64,000 nt of DNA, from contig CAVKBM010000004.1 in assembly GCA_963654355.1 (NCBI GenBank), positions 1 to 64,000 on the forward strand, written 5' to 3'. The notes under the pieces were generated by a model that made no database searches, was not told the DNA's origin, and was given only the letters and a program-made list of their open reading frames with translations. Positions 45,958-54,019 of the stretch are shown piece by piece (the stretch's first letter is position 1; each line of letters begins with the position of its first letter). This DNA is from UBA1181 sp963654355. Its GTDB lineage: Bacteria > Bacteroidota > Bacteroidia > Bacteroidales > Paludibacteraceae. The position numbers and the translations under genes are program-made.

Positions 45958-46863
45958 CTATATTTTCTCGGCGATTCTCAACTTGGCACTCCTTGAACGA
46001 GGATTGGCTTCCACCTCCTCCTCAGAAGCGACAATCACCTTGTTGTTGACCAATTTAAACGGAGAAAGACGATTACCGTAGAAATCCTGCTCTACTTTAC
46101 CCTCGAAGTTACCTGCTTTCATAAAGTTCTTCACCAAACGATCTTCCAACGAGTGGTAGGTCAACACAACCAACCGTCCACCCACGCTGAGCTTCTCTAA
46201 CGACTGTTGCAGCATCTCCTTCAGCGCATCCATCTCATGATTCACCTCAATCCGAAGAGCTTGAAACAATCGCGCCATATCTTTCTTCTGTTTGTCCTTT
46301 CCAACAAACGGCTCCACAACATCCACCAAATCGGCTATGCGAACAAATGGTTTCGTCGCACGTACCTTCACAATCGCAGATGCCAATTTTTTTGCATTGT
46401 TAAGTTCGCCATATTGGTAGAAGATATCCGACAAAGTCTTTTCATCGTAGGTGTTTAGCAAATCGGCCGCGGTGAACTCCGAACGTTGATTCATACGCAT
46501 ATCCAAAGCACCATCGAAACGAAATGAGAATCCTCGCTCCGCATCATCAAAATGATGGAAAGAAACCCCCAAGTCGGCCAAAATACCATCCACCGATTCA
46601 ACACCGTAATATCTAAGGAAATTAGACAGATAGCGGAAATTACTACGGACGAAAGTAAAACGAGTATCGTCTACCACGTTCTGCAACGCATCAAGATCTT
46701 GGTCGAACGAGTAAAGATGACCATTCGCACCTAAGTTTTTCAATATTTCACGAGAATGTCCGCCACCGCCAAAAGTTACATCTACATAGATGCCTGAAGA
46801 CTTTATTTGCAAGCCATCCATACAAGGCTGTAGAAGTGCCGGTGTGTGATAAACATTCTCCAT
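45958..46863 (-). CDS. rsmH: 16S rRNA m4C1402 methyltransferase
   Basis: A 301-residue SAM enzyme (MraW). Motifs: YVDVTFGGGGHSREIL, FDQDLDA, GILADLGVSFHHFDDAERGFSFRFDGALDMRM cut into its known blocks, FQALRIEVN and VLTYHSLEDRLVKNF. It methylates C1402 in the P site. The start at 46863 is preferred over a codon two residues upstream. Confidence 0.96.
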   Translation of the reverse strand: MENVYHTPALLQPCMDGLQIKSSGIYVDVTFGGGGHSREILKNLGANGHLYSFDQDLDALQNVVDDTRFTFVRSNFRYLSNFLRYYGVESVDGILADLGVSFHHFDDAERGFSFRFDGALDMRMNQRSEFTAADLLNTYDEKTLSDIFYQYGELNNAKKLASAIVKVRATKPFVRIADLVDVVEPFVGKDKQKKDMARLFQALRIEVNHEMDALKEMLQQSLEKLSVGGRLVVLTYHSLEDRLVKNFMKAGNFEGKVEQDFYGNRLSPFKLVNNKVIVASEEEVEANPRSRSAKLRIAEKI

Positions 46864-46889
46864 ATACAACTCTTTTATTCTATCAATTT

Positions 46890-47339
46890 CTAAAAACCTC
46901 CCATTTTCGCCTGCAAGGCAGCATCGAAATCATCGTCCGTCATCAAATCATCTTCTAACGTCTCATTCCTCCATATTTCGAAATAGTTGCCTACACCCAC
47001 GAAAAGAGCCTCAGCCTCAATGCCAACCTTATCTAACACTTTCTTCTGAAGGAGGATACGACCACTCGCATCCAACTCCACCATCTCAAAACTGGAGGTG
47101 AACTGACGCTTGAGTTTCACATCTTCTGGATTCCACAAGTTCAACTTCGCATCCAGCTGCTCCACTAACTTCTCCCACTCGGTAGAAGGATAAAGCTTCG
47201 CACATTTTGTCTTCGCATCCACACGCAAGTACAAACAAGCATCGCCTGCCCCTTCGAGCATACGACGGTAGACCGCAGGCACGAACACACGCCCCTTGCT
47301 GTCAACCTTTGCTTCTGTTTTTCCTAAAAATTTGTACAT
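46890..47339 (-). CDS. mraZ: Transcriptional regulator / division protein MraZ
   Basis: A 149-residue double AbrB-like protein. Each half has a DSKGR or DASGR motif (VDSKGRVFVPAVYRRM and LDASGRILLQKKVLD). MraZ rings bind repeats upstream of the dcw operon and tune its expression. The start at MYKFLGK fits the family; an upstream in-frame ATG at 47351 would add four residues. It is the first gene of the dcw cluster. Confidence 0.95.
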   Translation of the reverse strand: MYKFLGKTEAKVDSKGRVFVPAVYRRMLEGAGDACLYLRVDAKTKCAKLYPSTEWEKLVEQLDAKLNLWNPEDVKLKRQFTSSFEMVELDASGRILLQKKVLDKVGIEAEALFVGVGNYFEIWRNETLEDDLMTDDDFDAALQAKMGGF

Positions 47340-47365
47340 CCGAACAGACACTTATTAGACAAATA

Positions 47366-47397
47366 CAAAGATAACGAAATTTAACCACGCCCCACAA
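47366..47397 (-). promoter_or_regulatory. Promoter of the dcw cluster
   Basis: On the minus strand TTG (47395-47397), a 21-base spacer and TATCTTTG (47366-47373) fit the Bacteroidetes consensus, about 26 bases before mraZ. The upstream bases 47398-47540 hold several TTTCAAC or TTCAACA repeats (around 47416-47495) that may be operator sites. Confidence 0.7.
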
Positions 47398-47541
47398 TCC
47401 CCCACTTTACTTTTTTTCAACTATTTCAACGCTGTTTTTAACCACATTTCAACAACGTGTTGTGATTCACCAACAAGATTTCAACAAGTTATTAACAATC
47501 TGATTTTCTTCGTATTTCGTCATTTTTCTGTTTTTTTTCCT

Positions 47542-47549
47542 TAATTTTG
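47542..47549 (+). promoter_or_regulatory. -7 box for the glsA gene
   Basis: TAATTTTG matches TAnnTTTG, about 60 bases before the start at 47610. No clear -33 box. Confidence 0.45.
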
Positions 47550-47609
47550 CCTCGGTTCTTTGGCTAATGTTTTTATGACTGCTCCAAACGAGAAATCCTA
47601 TTTTTCATT

Positions 47610-48464
47610 ATGGATAATTCACCGTCCGACATAAACAAAAAACAGATCCATATAGATGTCAAAAAGGTGTTGGAAACGAAACTTCCCGCGCTTAAAGGCA
47701 AAGTGCCCAACTTTGTCATTCAGTACCTCCGTCGCATCGTCCACGAAGAGGAGATGAACAATTTCTTTCGCGACCACGGTGAACTGATGGGTATGGATTT
47801 CGCCACCTACTTTATGCTCGACTACCTTAATATCACCATAGAAAAGAGTTGCGAAGACAGATTGCCAAACAATGGGCGTGTTGTATTCGCATGTAATCAT
47901 CCGATTGGAAGCATAGACGGAATTGCCCTCATCATTGCATTAGGGCAGAAATATGGGACACTCAAAATTCCAGTGAACGACCTTTTGCTCAACATCGTCA
48001 ATCTGCAGGAATTTTTTATCCCCGTAAACAAGGTGTCCAACGAGCAGTCGCGCAACATGTCGGAGATGCTCAACATGGCATTAGCAAGCGACGATCCTAT
48101 TTTATTTTTCCCTTCTGGTCAATGTTCTCGTCGTCAAGATGACGGCTCTATCCGAGACAACGAGTGGAAGAAAACTTTTATATCAAAAGCCCGAGAATAT
48201 AAGAGAGACGTCGTCCCCCTCTATTTTGAAGGCAAAAACTCCAATTTTTTCTATCGCTTGGCCTACTACAGGAAAAAGTTAGGAATCAAAGCCAACATCG
48301 AGATGCTCTATTTGGCAGACGAGATGTTTAAGCAGAAAAACAACAAATTCACAATCACCATAGGCAACACGATCCCCTACTCTACATTCGACGACAGCAA
48401 GTCTGACCGTGAGTGGGCAGCCTATGTGAAAGAGATCACATACAGTCTAATCAACGACAAATAA
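47610..48464 (+). CDS. glsA: Glycine-lipid O-acyltransferase (GlsA-like)
   Basis: A 284-residue PlsC-type acyltransferase. It has the catalytic HPIGSIDG motif (H-x4-D) and the FFPSGQCSRR block. With the next gene it forms the pair that in Bacteroides makes glycine and serine-glycine lipids: GlsB makes the N-acyl amino acid and GlsA adds the second acyl chain by O-acylation. A general lysophosphatidate acyltransferase role is possible, but the partner favours GlsA. The next gene begins 6 bases after its stop. It is divergent from mraZ. Confidence 0.78.
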   Translation: MDNSPSDINKKQIHIDVKKVLETKLPALKGKVPNFVIQYLRRIVHEEEMNNFFRDHGELMGMDFATYFMLDYLNITIEKSCEDRLPNNGRVVFACNHPIGSIDGIALIIALGQKYGTLKIPVNDLLLNIVNLQEFFIPVNKVSNEQSRNMSEMLNMALASDDPILFFPSGQCSRRQDDGSIRDNEWKKTFISKAREYKRDVVPLYFEGKNSNFFYRLAYYRKKLGIKANIEMLYLADEMFKQKNNKFTITIGNTIPYSTFDDSKSDREWAAYVKEITYSLINDK

Positions 48465-48470
48465 TTGTAT

Positions 48471-49418
48471 ATGGAACAAATCATTGACCCTATACCGACA
48501 GACCTCATAGAAGCCGAGTTGACACGCAACCTCTTCCTGCGTACAACGAACAAGGCAAACAATCAGATTTTCATCACAAACGCACACAATGCGCCTAACA
48601 CGATGAGAGAGATTGGACGTCTGCGAGAAATCTCATTTCGAGCCTCGGGTGGCGGTGCAGGTGTGGCTTGCGACCTCGACGAATACGACACAATGGAGAG
48701 TCCCTATCACCAACTGATTGTCTGGAATCCAGAAGCCAAAGAGATCATCGGTGGCTACCGCTATTTGCACGGTTGCGAGGCAAAATTTGACGAAAACGGT
48801 CAGCCTCGTCTCACCTCCTCTCATCTCTATCATTACTCAGAAAAATTCATCAAAGAGTATCTTCCCTACACGATTGAATTAGGCCGTTCGTTCGTCCGCC
48901 CAGAATACCAATCGTCGAAGATGGGTGCGAAGAGCCTCTATGCATTAGACAATCTTTGGGATGGCTTAGGAGCATTGACGTTGACCATTCCAAACTCTAA
49001 ATATTTCTTTGGAAAAGCCACCATCTACCCTTCGTTCAACGAGAACGCAAGAAACTGCATCTTTGCCTTCCTCCACAAATATTTTGAGGACAAAGACAAA
49101 TTGGTGACACCTCACCACCCACTCAACTTAGATGGAAACATTCAAAAATTTTCATCATTGTTAGCAGGAAACAGTTTCAAGGAGGACTATACCATCTTGA
49201 AGAGTTATGTGAAAGAGTCGGGACAAAACATTCCGCCGCTCATCAACGCCTATATGACACTTTCGCCAACACTGCGCACCTTTGGCTCTTGTATCAACGA
49301 TGAGTTTAGCGACGTGATAGAAACAGGTTTGATGATCACGATAGAGGAAATTTTCGAGCAGAAGAGGCTTCGTCATGTCGACACTTTCCTCAAAGAGGAG
49401 CGAGGCAGCGGACTATAG
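48471..49418 (+). CDS. glsB: N-acyl amino acid synthase (GlsB/OlsB-like GNAT)
   Basis: A 315-residue GNAT-fold protein. Motifs FRASGGGAGVACDLDEYD and IELGRSFVRPEYQSS are like OlsB, hemolysin-type and commendamide synthases that attach a 3-hydroxy acyl chain to an amino acid. The order glsA then glsB next to the dcw cluster is as I recall it for B. thetaiotaomicron. The ATG at 48471 follows a TTG-started extension of two codons, which I set aside. Confidence 0.78.
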   Translation: MEQIIDPIPTDLIEAELTRNLFLRTTNKANNQIFITNAHNAPNTMREIGRLREISFRASGGGAGVACDLDEYDTMESPYHQLIVWNPEAKEIIGGYRYLHGCEAKFDENGQPRLTSSHLYHYSEKFIKEYLPYTIELGRSFVRPEYQSSKMGAKSLYALDNLWDGLGALTLTIPNSKYFFGKATIYPSFNENARNCIFAFLHKYFEDKDKLVTPHHPLNLDGNIQKFSSLLAGNSFKEDYTILKSYVKESGQNIPPLINAYMTLSPTLRTFGSCINDEFSDVIETGLMITIEEIFEQKRLRHVDTFLKEERGSGL

Positions 49419-49459
49419 AATTACGACATGAGGCACCAACAGGTTACAGGAAAGAAATG

Positions 49460-49490
49460 TTGCGTATCTTATAGAAATTCCTTAAATTTG
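49460..49490 (+). promoter_or_regulatory. Promoter of tRNA-Arg
   Basis: TTG (49460-49462), a 20-base spacer and TAAATTTG (49483-49490) fit the Bacteroidetes consensus very well. Confidence 0.75.
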
Positions 49491-49535
49491 CACCGCTGAA
49501 AAAGAAAGACTATTAATAAGATAGATTTGAAATTT

Positions 49536-49607
49536 GGTTGCGTAGTTCAATGGATAGAATACGGGTTTCCTAAACCTTAGATCCGGGTTCGATTCCCGGC
49601 GCGACTA
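49536..49607 (+). tRNA. tRNA-Arg (CCT)
   Basis: A 72-base cloverleaf. GGTTGCG pairs with CGCGACT with two G-U pairs, the anticodon arm GGGTTTCCTAAACC gives CCT (Arg, AGG), and the T arm CCGGGTTCGATTCCCGG is perfect. No CCA is encoded. Confidence 0.93.
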
Positions 49608-49608
49608 C

Positions 49609-49642
49609 AAAGCGAAAGTCTGTTACCAGACTATCGCTTTTT
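49609..49642 (+). terminator. Terminator of tRNA-Arg
   Basis: AAAGCGAAAGTCTG (49609-49622) pairs with 49627-49640 with one mismatch and a TTAC loop, followed by more T. Confidence 0.75.
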
Positions 49643-49664
49643 CCCTTCTATTTGTAGCATATCA

Positions 49665-50465
49665 TCAATAATACTCTATCGTACGAGTTGTAATCACAGG
49701 ATAATCACCACCTGCTTCTGTAGTATAGCTTCTCTCTTCAATCCAATTGCCATATCTATCGCAGATATACGTTATGGAATCATGCCCATTAACTATTTTA
49801 ACAAGCGGATTTCCCTCAACATCTTCGGCGTAGAAATACAAACTACGAGAGCGTTCATTACCATAACGACTTACAACATAATCGACCTTATTATCTGCTC
49901 TTCTTTGAATACTATGCAAGTCGCGTCCAAGGGTTTCGTAACTTATCAACTCTCCCTCTTCATTAAACCTATACTTATAAATTGTCGTATCTCTGCCATA
50001 CATACATTCAAAAAAATTTTTCATTATAACATAGTCCTCATAATATTCAAATTCTTGTAACGAATACCTATCCTCTGACTCAGGATCAATTCCTTTTCTA
50101 CTTGCCACACGTCCTTTGGAATCAAAGATATAGTTGACATACTTAAAATCATAATCTCTCTTCAAGTAGCCGTTTCTGTCAAATTCTACTACATAGTCAG
50201 TACCATATTCATCTTGTCGATATTCCAGGCTCTTAATGTTTCCTTTTAAATCAAGCCTAACTTTTAAATCATTAAACACGTAACCTGTTTTCGTCTTCGT
50301 ACTTTCATATTGATTTTGAACTGATTCCACATTTTCTGTCGCAGTCCGCAATCCTGAATTACAATCACTTGTTTGATAACTATATTCGCCATTAGCCCCT
50401 CCAGAGCCACATGAAGCGAATAATGCCAACAATGGAAGCATGTAAAAAAGTTTTTTCATTTTCAT
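49665..50465 (-). CDS. Lipoprotein with YD-repeat-like strands
   Basis: A 266-residue lipoprotein with lipobox LFASC. The body reads as repeated beta hairpins with Y-D/N-x-x-G turns (VEFDRNGYLKRDYDFKYVNYIFDSKGRVA, DRYGNWIE), like short RHS/YD-repeat proteins of Bacteroidales. Function not known. The start may be 50459. It ends close to the tRNA-Arg terminator. Confidence 0.65.
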   Translation of the reverse strand: MKMKKLFYMLPLLALFASCGSGGANGEYSYQTSDCNSGLRTATENVESVQNQYESTKTKTGYVFNDLKVRLDLKGNIKSLEYRQDEYGTDYVVEFDRNGYLKRDYDFKYVNYIFDSKGRVASRKGIDPESEDRYSLQEFEYYEDYVIMKNFFECMYGRDTTIYKYRFNEEGELISYETLGRDLHSIQRRADNKVDYVVSRYGNERSRSLYFYAEDVEGNPLVKIVNGHDSITYICDRYGNWIEERSYTTEAGGDYPVITTRTIEYY

Positions 50466-50799
50466 AAATTACCACATTTTATATTTTGAAAGTTAACATA
50501 TTTTTTGCTTTTTTCTCATTTATGTGTCATCTAATCTCCGCCAAAAATCAGTTTTGCAACTCTTTTGTTTCCCTTTACAAAAAAGCGTCTTTATTTTTGA
50601 CATAATCGCATTATTTATACGGTACACCACTCCTATCTCTTTAGTACCCGACTCCCTTACTGAAGATATCTTTATTGGTGTCGTCGTAGACTTTCATCTC
50701 GTCAATCGTCATTTAGTCCTGTATCAGAGTTCTCATTTTATCCGTACAGACAACCATGGTTGGTCAAGTAAGTAGCTTTATAGGATTGAATTTACTCGA
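50466..50799. other. Intergenic stretch without recognised gene
   Basis: Both strands were read. Only short frames with no family resemblance were found, so I make no call. Composition is AT-rich. Confidence 0.5.
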
Positions 50800-50831
50800 T
50801 TGTATTTTTCAACACGTTTTTATTAATTTTG
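50800..50831 (+). promoter_or_regulatory. Promoter of the Septu-like pair
   Basis: TTG (50800-50802), a 21-base spacer and TAATTTTG (50824-50831), 34 bases before the ATPase start. Confidence 0.7.
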
Positions 50832-50864
50832 CCATTAATGTAATAAAGGCTTAAAGTTTCTACA

Positions 50865-52118
50865 ATGAGGATAAATCATATAGACTTAAAGAATTTTAAA
50901 TGTTTTGAGCATTTAGAAATGAACTTTCACCCGATAGTGAATCTCATTGTGGGTGTCAATGGAACTGGTAAATCATCAGTTTTAGAAGGACTTAGAGTAC
51001 TTTTAGGCTCTCTCTTTTTAAACGTAGACAAATACAAAGATAAAATTTTCTGTCCTGGAATCAGTGACGATGATGTCAGATTGTCCCATCTTGAACAACA
51101 ATACCCTGTTACCATCCATGCAGATGCAGACATACAAAACTTTGACTGTGGCAACGAAACTTTGGTTGTATCGTGGGAGCGTTCTTTGGAGACAAGAAAC
51201 GGAAGTACGCGACATGCCAAAGCTAAAGACATGAAAGCGTTGTCTTTATCTATGCAACATGCGATCCGCGAAGGGAAAAAGACAGACATACCATTGGTTG
51301 CTTACTACTCAACCGATCGATTTAAGAAAGAGAAAAGAGATATTGCAATAGAGCCAGAAGGAAGTAGGCTGAGAGGCTATTATAACGCATTAGACCCACT
51401 AACCAATATAAAATTTTTCCTCGACCTTTATTTTACTGAAACAATAGCTTCTTTGCAACAAGGCACGTCCTCCCCTTTGTTGCAGTTAGTTAATGAGTCA
51501 GTACAAAAATGCTTAGATTGCGACTCTATCTTGTTTGACATTAGAAAAAATGAGCTGATGTACACTATCAAAAAATCACACGAACAAATGCCATTTCACT
51601 TGTTATCGGATGGAGTAAGATGTATGTTGGCTCTTGTCATGGACATTGCATTCAGATGTTATCTTTTGAACCCTCATTTGAAAGAAAAAGCTGCTAAAGA
51701 GACTAATGGAGTGGTGTTAATCGATGAAATAGACCTACATCTTCATCCATCGTGGCAAAAACACGTTATAAACGATTTATGTCAAGCATTCCCTCATATT
51801 CAATTCATCATTACGACCCATGCTCCATTGGTTATCAGTTCTTTAAAGGATGGAAGAATATTCTCCATAGTTGACAATCAAACTTTTGATTTCGGTTTAC
51901 AAACAGGAAGAGATGCCAATTTTATTCTTAACGAGATGGGCGTTGAGGAAATGGACGAAAACACGAAAAAGGCACTTCAAAAATATTATCTTTTAATAGA
52001 AGACGGCAAAGGAAGAACTGAGGGAGCTTTGTCTTTAAGAAATAAATTAGAGAGTCTTTTAGGGAAAGAAAACGCCGAACTAAAAAAGGCAAACATCATG
52101 TTGAACTTTTTCGATTAG
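50865..52118 (+). CDS. ptuA: AAA/ABC-type ATPase, PtuA-like (Septu defence)
   Basis: A 417-residue RecF/SMC-like ATPase. Walker A GVNGTGKS at 30-37, a signature LSDG at 247-250, Walker B VVLIDEID at 283-290 followed by LHLHPSWQ, and the switch H319 in TTHAP. No long coiled coil lies between the halves. A HNH gene follows after 4 bases. This ATPase plus HNH pair is the Septu layout, in which PtuA oligomers recruit the PtuB nuclease on phage infection. The name rests on the pairing; other OLD-like or AAA_21 ATPases share the motifs. Confidence 0.75.
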   Translation: MRINHIDLKNFKCFEHLEMNFHPIVNLIVGVNGTGKSSVLEGLRVLLGSLFLNVDKYKDKIFCPGISDDDVRLSHLEQQYPVTIHADADIQNFDCGNETLVVSWERSLETRNGSTRHAKAKDMKALSLSMQHAIREGKKTDIPLVAYYSTDRFKKEKRDIAIEPEGSRLRGYYNALDPLTNIKFFLDLYFTETIASLQQGTSSPLLQLVNESVQKCLDCDSILFDIRKNELMYTIKKSHEQMPFHLLSDGVRCMLALVMDIAFRCYLLNPHLKEKAAKETNGVVLIDEIDLHLHPSWQKHVINDLCQAFPHIQFIITTHAPLVISSLKDGRIFSIVDNQTFDFGLQTGRDANFILNEMGVEEMDENTKKALQKYYLLIEDGKGRTEGALSLRNKLESLLGKENAELKKANIMLNFFD

Positions 52119-52122
52119 GCGT

Positions 52123-52500
52123 ATGAGGTATATTGACAAGGGAGAAGAGCCATCGTTTATGAAACAATGGAAAGAAGAGCAACAAAGAGTGAATCTGCCA
52201 TTGACCTATAGCGACTTTCGAGACAAATCAAAACTCAATGATGTATTGAGAACCGTTCAACATGGAATATGCTGTTATTGCGAAAAGACAATAGACCATT
52301 TCCAAGGTAATTTAGTTACAGGGGCACACAATGAACATCTAATTCCAGAGAAAGGTTCATACGGAGTGTTTAATAAGCAAATGGATTACGAAAACATCTA
52401 TGCTTGTTGTATCGCAAGTAAGGGTAAAGAAAAAAGAAAGACCCACTGCGACGAACACAAAGCAGACCAAAATTTTTGGATCTATATATTTTCTTCTTGA
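52123..52500 (+). CDS. ptuB: HNH nuclease, PtuB-like, probably shortened
   Basis: A 125-residue protein with the TIGR02646/PtuB core: CCYCEKTI near 50-57, HNEHLIPEKG near 69-78, ENIYACCIASKGK, and THCDEHK. Usual members run 180-230 residues and follow the HCD block with a PLE-type tail. Here the frame stops eight residues after ADQN. In the next frame LLEEEASLTFIADYIEE follows, which looks like the lost tail, so a frameshift or a deletion near 52470-52500 is likely. The nuclease core itself is intact. Confidence 0.7.
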   Translation: MRYIDKGEEPSFMKQWKEEQQRVNLPLTYSDFRDKSKLNDVLRTVQHGICCYCEKTIDHFQGNLVTGAHNEHLIPEKGSYGVFNKQMDYENIYACCIASKGKEKRKTHCDEHKADQNFWIYIFSS

Positions 52501-52534
52501 GGAAGAGGCTTCACTGACATTTATAGCAGACTAC

Positions 52535-52579
52535 ATAGAAGAACGCAAGACCCCAATGATTGGTCTTGCGTTCTTCTAT
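52535..52579. terminator. 18-bp perfect hairpin between converging genes
   Basis: Arms 52535-52552 and 52562-52579 are perfect complements around a 9-base loop. It lies between ptuB and the protease gene. No T run follows on either strand, so a two-way stop by another mechanism or an RNA end is possible. Confidence 0.7.
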
Positions 52580-52588
52580 TTCAAACAC

Positions 52589-53356
52589 TTATTTTAGACA
52601 CCCCTTTACCGCCTCAATGCTCCAAGCATAGTTCAAATTGGCTTGTGAACCTTCTGCAAACGTGCCTGAGGTGATTCCAACCACCTCTCCATATTCGTTG
52701 AGGAGTGCCCCCCCACTACTTCCATGGTCTATCTGCGCACTGATTTGCATCAAGTGTTGACTGCGCCACTGAGACACCTCTCCTGATGAAAACGTGTTCT
52801 CCAATCCCTGCGGACTCCCTATGGCATAAACACGATCTCCTATGTTAGGTCTACGCTCGGCAACTGGGATATAATTGTTGGTTCTGATATCTTTCACTCT
52901 AAAGATGATGAAATCCTCGTCTTCATCCCTATGAAGCAGCTCAGAGATTTCGTAAAAATTCTCATCGTCTCCTGGTAATTTCACAATCCACGCGCCCAAA
53001 ACAGAACCATCAAAAACATGGTAATTGCTCACAGCCAAACCATTCGGACCAACAAAAAATCCTGAGCCTTGACATATTCCCCTACCGTCGGAGGTGTAAA
53101 TCATAAACACGGCGTCGTTATATGTACGGAAAATCTCCGCACCTGTTAAGACTTCGCCATTCGATTTTCTCTTCTTTGACGAATATTTCGACGAACGCTC
53201 TGTGTTGCAGTAATCACGGCTTTCCTCAGTTCTCTCCTGTACTTGAGAAGTCCGTACTGACTCGCGTTCATTTTTCTTATGCCCCGACTTGTGCGCACAA
53301 GAACAAAAACACAGCACCATAAACAGCAGAATATGCCAAACTCTAATTTTTCTCAT
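52589..53356 (-). CDS. Exported trypsin-like serine protease (operon gene 8)
   Basis: A 255-residue S1C-type protease (DegP-like core without PDZ). A lipoprotein-type signal ends at C20 (CFCSC). A Ser/Lys/Glu-rich linker (about 22-68) precedes the protease domain. The triad is H113 (NYHVF), D148 (DEDFIIF) and S214 (HGSSGG), so it should be active in the periplasm or at the outer membrane. It overlaps the end of the OmpA-like gene by 14 bases. It closes the eight-gene cytoskeletal operon and may process a partner. Confidence 0.82.
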   Translation of the reverse strand: MRKIRVWHILLFMVLCFCSCAHKSGHKKNERESVRTSQVQERTEESRDYCNTERSSKYSSKKRKSNGEVLTGAEIFRTYNDAVFMIYTSDGRGICQGSGFFVGPNGLAVSNYHVFDGSVLGAWIVKLPGDDENFYEISELLHRDEDEDFIIFRVKDIRTNNYIPVAERRPNIGDRVYAIGSPQGLENTFSSGEVSQWRSQHLMQISAQIDHGSSGGALLNEYGEVVGITSGTFAEGSQANLNYAWSIEAVKGCLK

Positions 53357-54014
53357 CGCCTCTCATAATGTTTTTAGGAATGATGTATATCAAGAATCGT
53401 TGGTTCTTTTCTTCTTGAAATTTATCTCGCATAGAATTGATGTTCAAGCGACCGTCTCCACTGCCTGCAATCTGAATCTCGCAATTTTCAACCTTATTAG
53501 ATATAATCAGAGGGTCCAAATTATCATTCCAAAACTTTTTAAATTTCGGTAGCCAATAGATCATCAAGTTTTTGGCACGATCAAAACTCAACTGATAGTT
53601 TTGGTGCATATAGTTCTGCGAGTTCTTTGATGCTTGTCCCTCAATAATCAACAGATACTTGTTCTCTTTATGACGATTTAAAAATGAAACGACTTCATCT
53701 CCTGCCCTGCTCAACTCGTTCTTACACTCGTCCGACAAATAGTCAAAACTTGTTTGTCCTACAGGGAAGAAAACGTCAACTTTCAAGGCAAACTTCTCGT
53801 ATTCAGCGTTGTACTCAAAGTATCCGTCCTTACGTTCCAACTCTTTGGTTGAGTTCTGAATGGTTTTGATTTTGTTCAACTCATCCTGTGTAGCCCTCAT
53901 TCGTTGGTTCAGCAATACGACAGTCAAGATGAACAACGTCAGCATGATAAAGAAGAGGCTCGTCATCAAGTCGGAGTAACTCGTCCAAAAGTATGATTCT
54001 TTCTTTTTTGCCAT
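53343..54014 (-). CDS. MotB/ZorB-like protein with OmpA-type domain (operon gene 7)
   Basis: A 223-residue membrane protein. The start MAKKKESYFWTSYSDLMTSLFF places D15 at the edge of the only helix (about 13-36), like the proton-carrying Asp of MotB and ZorB. The rest (about 75-215) is an OmpA-like peptidoglycan-binding domain (VFFPVGQTSFDYLS, IEGQASKN, LSFDRAKNLMIYWL). It follows the MotA/ZorA-like gene by 5 bases. Together they should form an ion-driven stator anchored to the wall. Confidence 0.82.
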   Translation of the reverse strand: MAKKKESYFWTSYSDLMTSLFFIMLTLFILTVVLLNQRMRATQDELNKIKTIQNSTKELERKDGYFEYNAEYEKFALKVDVFFPVGQTSFDYLSDECKNELSRAGDEVVSFLNRHKENKYLLIIEGQASKNSQNYMHQNYQLSFDRAKNLMIYWLPKFKKFWNDNLDPLIISNKVENCEIQIAGSGDGRLNINSMRDKFQEEKNQRFLIYIIPKNIMRGDEKN

Positions 54015-54019
54015 AGATG

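Noticed and set aside
50466..50799. A broken gene between the lipoprotein and ptuA
   Set aside because: Short minus-strand frames gave no convincing family resemblance.
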